From NCBI GenBank assembly GCA_934234215.1, contig CAKQHB010000002.1, forward strand, positions 124,001-188,000: a DNA stretch of 64,000 nt, in the 5' to 3' direction. This DNA is from an uncultured Cuneatibacter sp. GTDB taxonomy: Bacteria; Bacillota; Clostridia; Lachnospirales; Lachnospiraceae. Below, in pieces: positions 57,721-64,000 of this stretch. The notes beneath the pieces are model-generated. The model had not been told where the DNA came from and ran no database searches. It saw only the letters and a program-made list of their open reading frames with translations. Position 1 is the stretch's first letter; the number at the start of each line of letters is the position of its first letter. Position numbers and translations under genes: made by a program.

Positions 57721-58848
57721 ATGGATTTCTTGAATGAATGCAAGCAGAGAAGTGTGAAAAAGGCAATCGTGCCGGCATTGCTGATCCTGGCAATTGCGTT
57801 TTTGATCGGTGGTGTATTTGGCGCACAGAAGCTGCCGAAGATTTTGTCACCGGTTTCTTATGAAGACGTATGCGATGACATTGAGGCAGCAGAGGGCGAA
57901 TATGTGGAAATGAACATCCAGTTCCTGTATGGCTGGTATTGCCAGACGGCGCCCTCTCTTGATTCTGATCTGAAAGATGTGAAGAGCAGAGAGTACATTG
58001 TGGATGCAAATGACGCAGAATATATCGGAGTCAACCTGCCGAAGAAATATCTGACGGAGGCAGAACAGCTGCTGTCTGAGTGCGAAGATTACTTCAGCAC
58101 CGGCGATGCATCCGGCATTCAGACATCCTTCAAGGTATGCGGTACGATCGAGCGCATGGATGCTGACAGCGAGTCCTACTATAAGCAGTATGTTGGTTAC
58201 AACGATGACGACTCGGATGCGGAGTATCAGGCAATGTTCCAGCCTTACATCCTGAATGTAAGTTCGATGGGCGGAGATACAACAAAAGAAATCTGGAGCG
58301 GCGCAATTGCGGTTCTCGTTGGAATTCTGTGGGCTGTGATCCTGCTGATCCGGAGAGTATGCGGAAGTGGTCAGAAGCAGATGAAGGCAGTGATGCAGGC
58401 AGAGGGAGATCTGGAGATTACCGCACAGAATGTAGCTTCTTTTGTGCACATGACAGAGCCTGTACACGGTGTGCGCGCAAATGAGAGATGGATCTTCTAT
58501 GAAGCAGGCGGCAAGCAGGTGCTTCTGGCGGCGAGAGATGTGGTATGGATGTACAGCTCCGTGACACGGAGAAGATACAACGGTATCCCGGCAGGAAAGA
58601 CCTTCCAGATCATCTTCCGCACCGCACAGGGCAAGCAGTATTCGAAGGTTGTCAATAAAGAAAAGCAGATGTCGGAAATTCTGGCATATGTCGGTCAGAG
58701 AGTTTCGGGCATTGTGATTGGCTATCAGGATTCCTTCGAAAAGCTGTATAAACAGAATCCGACCATGTTCGCACAGACGATTCTGGCAGACCAGTCCGAC
58801 ATTTATGAAAATCCGGAGGATACCGGAAATACGGACGAAAACAACTAA
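57721..58848 (+). CDS. Two-span membrane protein of unknown function (possibly DUF6709)
   Basis: A 375-residue protein with one span near the N-terminus (about 18-35), an acidic Cys/Tyr-rich extracytoplasmic region, a second span (about 200-220) and a cytoplasmic C-terminal domain of about 150 residues. The latter has Arg-Asp-Val-Val-Trp-Met-Tyr, a PH-like or YcxB-like feature, and an acidic tail. It follows hflX by 41 bases after a purine-rich GGAGAAAGAAAAG. I do not recognise it with certainty; DUF6709 is my best guess. Similar proteins are widespread in Lachnospiraceae. Confidence 0.6.
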   Translation: MDFLNECKQRSVKKAIVPALLILAIAFLIGGVFGAQKLPKILSPVSYEDVCDDIEAAEGEYVEMNIQFLYGWYCQTAPSLDSDLKDVKSREYIVDANDAEYIGVNLPKKYLTEAEQLLSECEDYFSTGDASGIQTSFKVCGTIERMDADSESYYKQYVGYNDDDSDAEYQAMFQPYILNVSSMGGDTTKEIWSGAIAVLVGILWAVILLIRRVCGSGQKQMKAVMQAEGDLEITAQNVASFVHMTEPVHGVRANERWIFYEAGGKQVLLAARDVVWMYSSVTRRRYNGIPAGKTFQIIFRTAQGKQYSKVVNKEKQMSEILAYVGQRVSGIVIGYQDSFEKLYKQNPTMFAQTILADQSDIYENPEDTGNTDENN

Positions 58849-58851
58849 AAA

Positions 58852-58892
58852 ATTTCCTGTAAAGTAAAAAAGAATCCTGTTTGGCAGGATTC
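58852..58892 (-). terminator. Terminator after pduL, with repeat-module motif
   Basis: On the minus strand a hairpin GGAATCCTG/CAGGATTC (plus 58872-58892, 4-nt loop) is followed by T6 and then ACTTTACAGGAAAT. The last part is one mismatch from the motif ACTTTATAGGAAAT seen at 10329, 10351 (reverse), 48416 (reverse) and 62657 (reverse). Confidence 0.8.
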
Positions 58893-58929
58893 CAGGGAGC
58901 AGTTTCGTTTACAGCGCTGGGGAGATTTC

Positions 58930-59571
58930 TCAGCGCTGTATGTCTTCTAACAGTTCCTCTGCCCACTTGTGCAGATCGTAATTCTGTCCGTGGAACAGGT
59001 TTAAAATAACGCCGTAAGGGGCATCGTCGTTGGAAAAGGCGTTCGCTTCATCCGTATCCACATGCATGGCAAGTCGGTAATCTCTGCTGACACGGACGAC
59101 AACATTGGCATAGATCAGGGCACGCTGGAAGCTCTCGGTGATGACGAAGACTTCATCGTTGTCTTCCACATGCATCTGAAATGCCTGTTCCGGTGTCATG
59201 TGAATGTGGCGCTTTGCCACAATCACGCCCTGAGACAAAGTGATGGAGCGGTCATCGGCAGTGAGAACGCAGCCAGGGGTGCCGTCCAGATCACCGGACT
59301 GGCGAATGACACTCTGGATGCCCAGCTTGCGGTTGTCGGTGACAGAGACCTCTACCTGGGATTCCTTTCGGAATGGACCTAAGATCGCAACATTCTCGAA
59401 GGTACCTTTTGGACCGACGAGGTTGACGCGCTCTTTGGCAAGAAACTGACCGGGCTGACTCAGCTCTTTTTGAAACGTCAGCTCTGCGCCCTCTCCGAAC
59501 AGGGCTTCAAAATCTTTCCGGCACAGATGAATGTGTCTGGCGGATGTTTCAATGGGGATTTTGATACTCAT
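58930..59571 (-). CDS. pduL: Phosphate propanoyltransferase PduL family
   Basis: Transfers acyl from acyl-CoA to phosphate, giving acyl phosphate (acetate or propionate formation). 213 residues from Met at 59571 after AGGAGG. Two His-x-His metal motifs are present: Ala-Arg-His-Ile-His-Leu near the N-terminus and Lys-Arg-His-Ile-His-Met at about 126, plus Gly-Glu-Asn...no targeting peptide beyond Met-Ser-Ile-Lys-Ile-Pro. No microcompartment shell proteins are encoded nearby, so it is likely a cytoplasmic phosphotransacetylase replacement. Follows the CDF gene by 39 bases. Confidence 0.9.
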   Translation of the reverse strand: MSIKIPIETSARHIHLCRKDFEALFGEGAELTFQKELSQPGQFLAKERVNLVGPKGTFENVAILGPFRKESQVEVSVTDNRKLGIQSVIRQSGDLDGTPGCVLTADDRSITLSQGVIVAKRHIHMTPEQAFQMHVEDNDEVFVITESFQRALIYANVVVRVSRDYRLAMHVDTDEANAFSNDDAPYGVILNLFHGQNYDLHKWAEELLEDIQR

Positions 59572-59610
59572 TTGTAACCTCCTGAAAGAATCATAGAATG
59601 AAAACAAGAC

Positions 59611-60780
59611 TCAGGCATAGAGAGAGTCTACGGTGACAATGGTATGGTACTGTGCGCCGAGGCGCTCTTTGACAAGGTGTTCTAGCTGTGCGGTGAGAGC
59701 ATCGGCGTGCTCCATCAGATCCGAGGGACATTCAATGTCAAAAATCAGGTTCGTCTGCGTCTTGCCGGGAACGATGCGGAAATCATGCAGCCGCAGCCGT
59801 TCATCCAGCTCACACAAAAGAGCGGATGTCTGTGTGCGCAGCTGCAGGACATGTTCATCATGGGTCGCAATCGGATCCATATGAATGACGGCGGCACAGT
59901 GCAGCTCTTTGCCGAGACGGCGCTCTGCCTGGTCGATGATCTCATGAATCGTGACAAGGTCAGAATCGCTGGGAACCTCCGCGTGAAGCGAGATCATGAC
60001 GCGGCCGGGACCGTAGTTGTGTACGATGAGATCGTGAATGCCGCAAATATCCGGATATTCCGCAAGGATGCGGTGAATGGCCTGAATAAATTCCGGATCC
60101 GGCGCCTGCCCAAGCAGCGGATTGATCGTATCCTTCGCAGACTGGATGCCTGCATATAGAATGAAGAGAGAAACCAGCAGACCGCACCAGCCGTCGATGG
60201 CAAGGTGGGCAAAATGTCCGACCACCGTGGCAATCAGCACCAGAGCGGTTGCAAGGCAGTCGCTGATGCTGTCGGTGGCGGCAGCCTGAATTGCAGGGGA
60301 CTGGATCTTGCGTCCGATCGTGCGGTTGTAGTATGCCATATAAAACTTCACGAGAATTGCCAACAGCAGGATCACGAGGGTGAGGAGCGACCACTCCGGC
60401 AGCTCCGGGTGCAGGATCTTCCCAAAGGAAGTGCGAAGCAGTTCAAAGCCCATGAGCAGAATAATCATGGAGACGATCAGTCCGGAAATATACTCCATGC
60501 GCCCGTGCCCAAAGGGATGTCCGGGATCGGGCTTCTGACTGGCAAGACGAAATCCGATGAGGGTGATCAGGGAAGAACCGGCATCAGACAAGTTATTAAA
60601 AGCGTCCGCGAGAATCGCGATGGAGCCGGAAAGCAGTCCGACCAATGCTTTCGCTGCAAACAATAATAAATTAAAGAGGATACCGACAATGCCGCAAAAG
60701 GAGCCGTAAGCTTCCCGGATGCGGGTAGTGTCAGTCAGTTGTTTTTTCTGTACGATACGGTCAGCAAGGCGAACGATCAT
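59611..60780 (-). CDS. Cation diffusion facilitator family transporter
   Basis: Zn2+/Fe2+/Mn2+ efflux antiporter of the CDF family. 389 residues, longer than usual because of a C-terminal region of about 110 residues after the usual cytoplasmic domain. Six spans, with metal sites Asp-Ala-Phe-Asn-Asn-Leu-Ser-Asp (TM2) and Ala-Thr-Asp-Ser-Ile-Ser-Asp (TM5), both Asp-x3-Asp. Gly-His-Pro-Phe-Gly-His-Gly-Arg-Met-Glu is family-typical. Asp/Asp in TM2 where Zn transporters have His suggests Mn or Fe rather than Zn; this is inferred. First gene of the operon with pduL. Confidence 0.92.
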   Translation of the reverse strand: MIVRLADRIVQKKQLTDTTRIREAYGSFCGIVGILFNLLLFAAKALVGLLSGSIAILADAFNNLSDAGSSLITLIGFRLASQKPDPGHPFGHGRMEYISGLIVSMIILLMGFELLRTSFGKILHPELPEWSLLTLVILLLAILVKFYMAYYNRTIGRKIQSPAIQAAATDSISDCLATALVLIATVVGHFAHLAIDGWCGLLVSLFILYAGIQSAKDTINPLLGQAPDPEFIQAIHRILAEYPDICGIHDLIVHNYGPGRVMISLHAEVPSDSDLVTIHEIIDQAERRLGKELHCAAVIHMDPIATHDEHVLQLRTQTSALLCELDERLRLHDFRIVPGKTQTNLIFDIECPSDLMEHADALTAQLEHLVKERLGAQYHTIVTVDSLYA

Positions 60781-61007
60781 GATCTCTCCAATCTCCGGAA
60801 TGTCTGGACTTGATTACAGACATCAGCCGGAAGCGCAAAATCGCTCACGGGAGGCACCTTTTTAACAAGATGTTCCGGGAGCAAGGTTAAGTTCCTACTA
60901 CTATAACACTGAAAAACAGAATTTACCAGAGAAAAATACAAGAAATCTACTACGGAAAGTGACAAATATAATCTACGAGTCCGGCAGAAGTCTGTAAACA
61001 AAATCAA

Positions 61008-61036
61008 TTGACAAACGCTGGAAGGATTGTTAAGAT
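61008..61036 (+). promoter_or_regulatory. Promoter for ilvN-ilvC
   Basis: TTGACA (61008-61013), 17 bp, TAAGAT (61031-61036). Only about 25 bases of leader follow to the GGGAGGAG site, so no long attenuator is possible. The 220 bases before it back to the CDF gene show nothing else. Confidence 0.8.
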
Positions 61037-61068
61037 GATTAAGTGACGATGGGAGGAGTACTAGCAAT

Positions 61069-61572
61069 ATGAGCAAACAGGTTTTTTCATTATTAGTTGA
61101 TAATCAGGCAGGTGTTCTGAGCCGGGTATCGGGACTTTTTTCACGGAGAGGTTATAATATCGACAGCCTTACCGTAGGTGAGACCGAGAACCCCGCATTT
61201 TCCAGAATTACAGTCGTTGCATCCGGAGACGCAGATGCACTGGAGCAGATTGAGAAGCAACTGGGAAAGCTGATTGATGTAGTGAAGATCCAGGTGTTGC
61301 CTGCAGATGCTTCTGTAGCCAGGGAGCTGATTCTCATCAAGGTAGGCGCTACTGCAGAAGAGCGGCCGCAGGTAATTGCCATTGCCGATATTTTCCGCGC
61401 AAAGATCGTAGACGTTTCCGACCAGTCTATGATGATCGAGCTGACCGGCAATCAGGCAAAATTAGAGGCGTTTATTGGCCTGCTTGGCAAGTTCCGGATT
61501 ATTGAGCTTGCCAGAACCGGTATTACCGGACTGTCCAGAGGATCATTTGACAGTGTTCAGATGATGCCCTGA
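61069..61572 (+). CDS. ilvN: Acetolactate synthase small (regulatory) subunit
   Basis: ACT-domain subunit that activates acetolactate synthase and gives valine feedback inhibition. 167 residues. N-terminal ACT domain Val-Asp-Asn-Gln-Ala-Gly-Val-Leu-Ser-Arg-Val-Ser-Gly-Leu-Phe-Ser-Arg-Arg-Gly, then the second ferredoxin-like domain with Arg-Glu-Leu-Ile-Leu-Ile-Lys-Val. The large subunit gene ilvB is not in the window, so it must be elsewhere. ilvC follows by 62 bases. The IlvH/IlvN naming is interchangeable. Confidence 0.95.
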   Translation: MSKQVFSLLVDNQAGVLSRVSGLFSRRGYNIDSLTVGETENPAFSRITVVASGDADALEQIEKQLGKLIDVVKIQVLPADASVARELILIKVGATAEERPQVIAIADIFRAKIVDVSDQSMMIELTGNQAKLEAFIGLLGKFRIIELARTGITGLSRGSFDSVQMMP

Positions 61573-61634
61573 GTCAGAGAAGCAGAGCAGTAAATATATT
61601 TTACATTTACATGTATTACATGGAGGAGTCAATT

Positions 61635-62651
61635 ATGGCAAAGATTTTTTATCAGGAAGATTGTAACCTGTCCATGCTGGAAGGCAAGACGATTGCAGTA
61701 ATCGGTTACGGCAGCCAGGGTCATGCACATGCATTGAACCTGAAGGATTCCGGATGCCACGTAATCATCGGTCTGTACGAGGGCAGTAAGTCCTGGGCAA
61801 AGGCTGAGGCACAGGGTTTTGAGGTTTATACCGCTGCTGAAGCAGCTAAGAGAGCTGACATCATTATGATTCTGATCAATGATGAGCTGCAGGCTAAGTT
61901 ATACAAAGAGAGCATTGAGCCGAATCTGGAAGAGGGCAACATGCTGATGTTTGCTCATGGCTTCAACATTCATTTCGGCTGCATCAACCCTCCGAAGTAT
62001 GTGGATGTTACCATGATCGCTCCGAAGGGACCGGGTCATACCGTTCGTTCCGAGTATCAGGCTGGCAAGGGTGTTCCTTGTCTGATCGCAGTAGAGCAGG
62101 ATTACACCGGTAAGGCACAGGATCTGGCTCTGGCATACGCACTGGGTATCGGCGGCGCAAGAGCAGGCGTTCTGGAGACCACCTTCCGTACTGAGACTGA
62201 GACCGATCTGTTCGGTGAGCAGGCAGTTCTGTGCGGCGGCGTTTGCGCTCTGATGCAGGCTGGTTTTGAGACTCTGGTTGAGGCTGGATACGATCCGAGA
62301 AATGCATACTTCGAGTGCATTCATGAGATGAAGCTGATCGTAGACCTGATTTATCAGTCCGGTTTTGCAGGCATGAGATACTCCATCTCCAATACCGCTG
62401 AGTACGGCGATTACATCACCGGACCGAAGCTGATCACCGAGGAGACCAAGAAGACCATGAAGAAGATCCTGTCCGATATTCAGGATGGTACCTTCGCAAA
62501 GGAATTCCTGCTGGATATGTCCGAAGCAGGTGGTCAGGTACACTTCAAGGCTATGAGAAAGCTGCATGCGGAGCATGAGTCTGAGAAGATCGGCGAGGAG
62601 ATCCGTAAGCTGTACAGCTGGAATGGCGAAGACAAGCTGATCAACAACTAA
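61635..62651 (+). CDS. ilvC: Ketol-acid reductoisomerase, class I
   Basis: Isomerises and reduces acetohydroxy acids in valine, leucine and isoleucine synthesis, with NAD(P)H and Mg2+. 338 residues, class I length. The N-terminal Gly-Tyr-Gly-Ser-Gln-Gly-His-Ala-His is the dinucleotide loop; Leu-Tyr-Glu-Gly-Ser-Lys-Ser-Trp is the cofactor-preference loop, where Ser/Lys favours NADPH but the Glu is unusual. Gly-Pro-Gly-His-Thr-Val-Arg and the knotted C-terminal Glu-Cys-Ile-His-Glu-Met-Lys metal site are intact. GGAGGAG at 61622-61628 selects ATG 61635 over 61611. Codons are biased as in the glycolytic genes. Confidence 0.97.
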   Translation: MAKIFYQEDCNLSMLEGKTIAVIGYGSQGHAHALNLKDSGCHVIIGLYEGSKSWAKAEAQGFEVYTAAEAAKRADIIMILINDELQAKLYKESIEPNLEEGNMLMFAHGFNIHFGCINPPKYVDVTMIAPKGPGHTVRSEYQAGKGVPCLIAVEQDYTGKAQDLALAYALGIGGARAGVLETTFRTETETDLFGEQAVLCGGVCALMQAGFETLVEAGYDPRNAYFECIHEMKLIVDLIYQSGFAGMRYSISNTAEYGDYITGPKLITEETKKTMKKILSDIQDGTFAKEFLLDMSEAGGQVHFKAMRKLHAEHESEKIGEEIRKLYSWNGEDKLINN

Positions 62652-62656
62652 TCGCA

Positions 62657-62709
62657 ATTTCCTATAAAGTAAAAAAGGAACCATCACAACTTGTGGTGGT
62701 TCCTTTTTT
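62657..62709. terminator. Bidirectional terminator between ilvC and the ABC exporter, with repeat-module motif
   Basis: GGAACCATCAC/GTGGTGGTTCC stem (62677-62687 with 62693-62703), T6 on the right (plus) and A6 on the left (minus), preceded by ATTTCCTATAAAGTA (62657-62671), the same motif as in the repeat modules at 10351 and 48416. Confidence 0.9.
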
Positions 62710-62727
62710 CGACTCTGGATAAAAAAT

Positions 62728-64000
62728 TCAGGATTCTGCATCCACTGATAAGGATGGCAGGTGGATGATTCTGCCGGTCTCGGCTGCGTAGCGGTGGGAG
62801 ATGGACAGTACAGTACGATTTTCCGAAACACGCTTCAGTGCTTCGAGAACGGTGTGCTCCGTCTCAGCATCGAGATTTGCGGTGATCTCATCTAACAGCA
62901 ACAGACGGGGAGACGCTGCGGCTGCGCGGGCGATGGACAACAGCTGCCATTGCCCCTGAGAGAACAGTTCCGGTGTGCAGACTGTATCGTATCCTTCCGG
63001 CAGATGGGAGATGGATTCGTCCAGTCCGGCGAGGACAGCGGCATCGTGTACCTGTTGATCGGAAATCGAAGGATCAAACAAGGTGATCTGATCCCGAACA
63101 GTACCGGGAACGAGATGGAAGCTCTGTTCGACATAGCCGTACAGCGCCCGGCGATCCTGCTCCGGAATGTCTGTTGTGGCGATTCCAGCAATACGGACAG
63201 CGCCTTTCTGCGGCGGATACAGACCGAGAAGCAGCTTGAAGACGGTACTCTTTCCGGCACCGGTTCGACCGGACAGTGTGACCTGCTCCCCCAAGGTGAC
63301 AGAGAAGCTCAGATCTTTCAGAACCGGTTGTTCGTCATAAGCAAAAGAGACGTTTTCTACACGGACAAACGGAAGGCCGGCGTCTTTTTCAGACCTTTTC
63401 GGAGCAGCTGCTTTCGGCACATCCGGAAGCTCCTCCAGTGCGAGAAATTCATTGATTCGATGTACACCGGCGAGGGCGGACTGAATCGTCTGAATCTCCA
63501 TACCGAGACTCTCGATGGGGGTGAAAATCTGAGAAATGTAGTTGATGATGGTAACGGCATTACCGGCGGACATGCCGAACAGCACCAGCACGGATGCATT
63601 GTCGGAAGCGGACAGCAACATAACGATGGCAATTACGATGGCATTGAGGATCAGAATGACCGGAGAGTAGATCGCATCGTAAAAGTTCGTGCGTTCCATC
63701 GCCTGATAGCTCTGGGCAATGTAAGTATCGTAGCGTTGCTCCATGTACGTCTCTTTGCTGAGGTTGTGGATCGTACGGATATTCTGGAGTGTCTGCGGCA
63801 CATGACCGGATACGCGGGCGACAGCACGGCGGTTATCCAGCTGGGCAGCCAGCATTTTTTTCTGGACATAGCGGGTGAACCAGAACAAAAACGGCAGCAG
63901 CACAACGAGTACCAGAGCCAGACCACGGTTCTGCACCCAGATGACAGCAAGGATGCTGATAATTTTGCAGGCATCAGCAAACATACTGATGATGCCGGAT
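62728..64000 (-). CDS. ABC exporter, fused membrane and ATPase domains (5' end outside window)
   Basis: C-terminal about 420 residues of an ABC-type exporter half; the frame stays open to the window edge. Remaining membrane spans (about the first 200 residues) precede a nucleotide-binding domain with Walker A Gly-Arg-Thr-Gly-Ala-Gly-Lys-Ser-Thr, signature Phe-Ser-Gln-Gly-Gln (variant of Leu-Ser-Gly-Gly-Gln), Walker B Leu-Leu-Leu-Leu-Asp-Glu and the switch His in Ile-Ser-His-Arg. The Phe-Ser-Gln-Gly-Gln form is degenerate at the first and third signature positions, so this half may be the non-consensus site of a heterodimer. Substrate unknown. Confidence 0.92.
   Translation of the reverse strand, partial: SGIISMFADACKIISILAVIWVQNRGLALVLVVLLPFLFWFTRYVQKKMLAAQLDNRRAVARVSGHVPQTLQNIRTIHNLSKETYMEQRYDTYIAQSYQAMERTNFYDAIYSPVILILNAIVIAIVMLLSASDNASVLVLFGMSAGNAVTIINYISQIFTPIESLGMEIQTIQSALAGVHRINEFLALEELPDVPKAAAPKRSEKDAGLPFVRVENVSFAYDEQPVLKDLSFSVTLGEQVTLSGRTGAGKSTVFKLLLGLYPPQKGAVRIAGIATTDIPEQDRRALYGYVEQSFHLVPGTVRDQITLFDPSISDQQVHDAAVLAGLDESISHLPEGYDTVCTPELFSQGQWQLLSIARAAAASPRLLLLDEITANLDAETEHTVLEALKRVSENRTVLSISHRYAAETGRIIHLPSLSVDAES

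Noticed and set aside
60781..61007. T-box or leader-peptide attenuator before ilvN
   Set aside because: No T-box sequence or specifier stem seen, and the promoter lies too close to the gene to leave room for a leader.
1..64000. tRNA, rRNA, insertion sequences and complete prophage
   Set aside because: I looked for clover-leaf T-loop sequences, transposase motifs and phage structural genes and found none.

Overview
This window is a chromosomal segment from a spore-forming anaerobic Firmicute, most likely a gut Lachnospiraceae (Clostridia). Evidence: strong AGGAGG-type ribosome binding sites with some TTG and GTG starts, a T-box upstream of thrS, GerA/SpoVAF-like and SpoVB-like genes with a sigma-G-like promoter, a Gram-positive cell-wall-anchored surface protein, ECF transporters, and the IscU-like/GGGtGRT gene pair. 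GC content is moderate. No rRNA, tRNA, IS element, CRISPR array or complete prophage was found. The first gene (beta-mannosidase) and the last (ABC transporter) run off the window.

Layout. 0-9 kb: beta-mannosidase fragment, MATE transporter, a decayed nuclease-family gene remnant, a TudS/DUF523 protein, then a leftward block (small membrane protein, ThyX-like protein, carbamate kinase, PHP phosphatase, SpoVK/CbbX-like AAA ATPase). 9-14 kb: glycolytic run gap-pgk-tpiA-gpmI. 14-17 kb: IscU-like scaffold plus GGGtGRT protein, then an isolated holin/endolysin pair. 17-23 kb: MoxR/DUF58/transglutaminase operon, asparaginase, luxS. 23-25 kb: DUF362 ferredoxin-like protein, DUF402 protein, small Cys-rich protein.

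25.2-35.4 kb is the most striking region. A consensus promoter and a cobalamin riboswitch with its terminator are followed by three 66-bp tandem repeats. Then comes a tight gene run: a small DNA-binding-repeat-like protein; a 1643-residue surface protein with DUF4430 domains and an alpha/alpha-barrel domain, as in animal transcobalamin/intrinsic factor; a second, membrane-anchored DUF4430 protein; EcfT; and one polypeptide fusing two EcfA ATPases to an S component. I read this as a complete corrinoid capture and import system.

35-47 kb: T-box-controlled thrS without a TGS domain, a 191-bp palindromic element, a SpoVAF/GerA-like gene, fructokinase plus amylosucrase-like GH13 enzyme, PTS enzyme I, threonine synthase, and a two-component system. 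47-51 kb: ArsR/HMA/P1B-ATPase metal resistance cluster with a visible operator. 50-64 kb: pseudouridine synthase, ligA, metA, SpoVB-like flippase, TPR lipoprotein, hflX, a membrane protein of unknown function, pduL with a cation diffusion facilitator, ilvN-ilvC, and a truncated ABC exporter.

Two diverged copies of a structured intergenic module (upstream of pgk and of the P-type ATPase) share a motif that also flanks terminators at 58.86 and 62.66 kb. The paired positions differ compensatorily between the copies, so it looks like a repeated RNA-level element.
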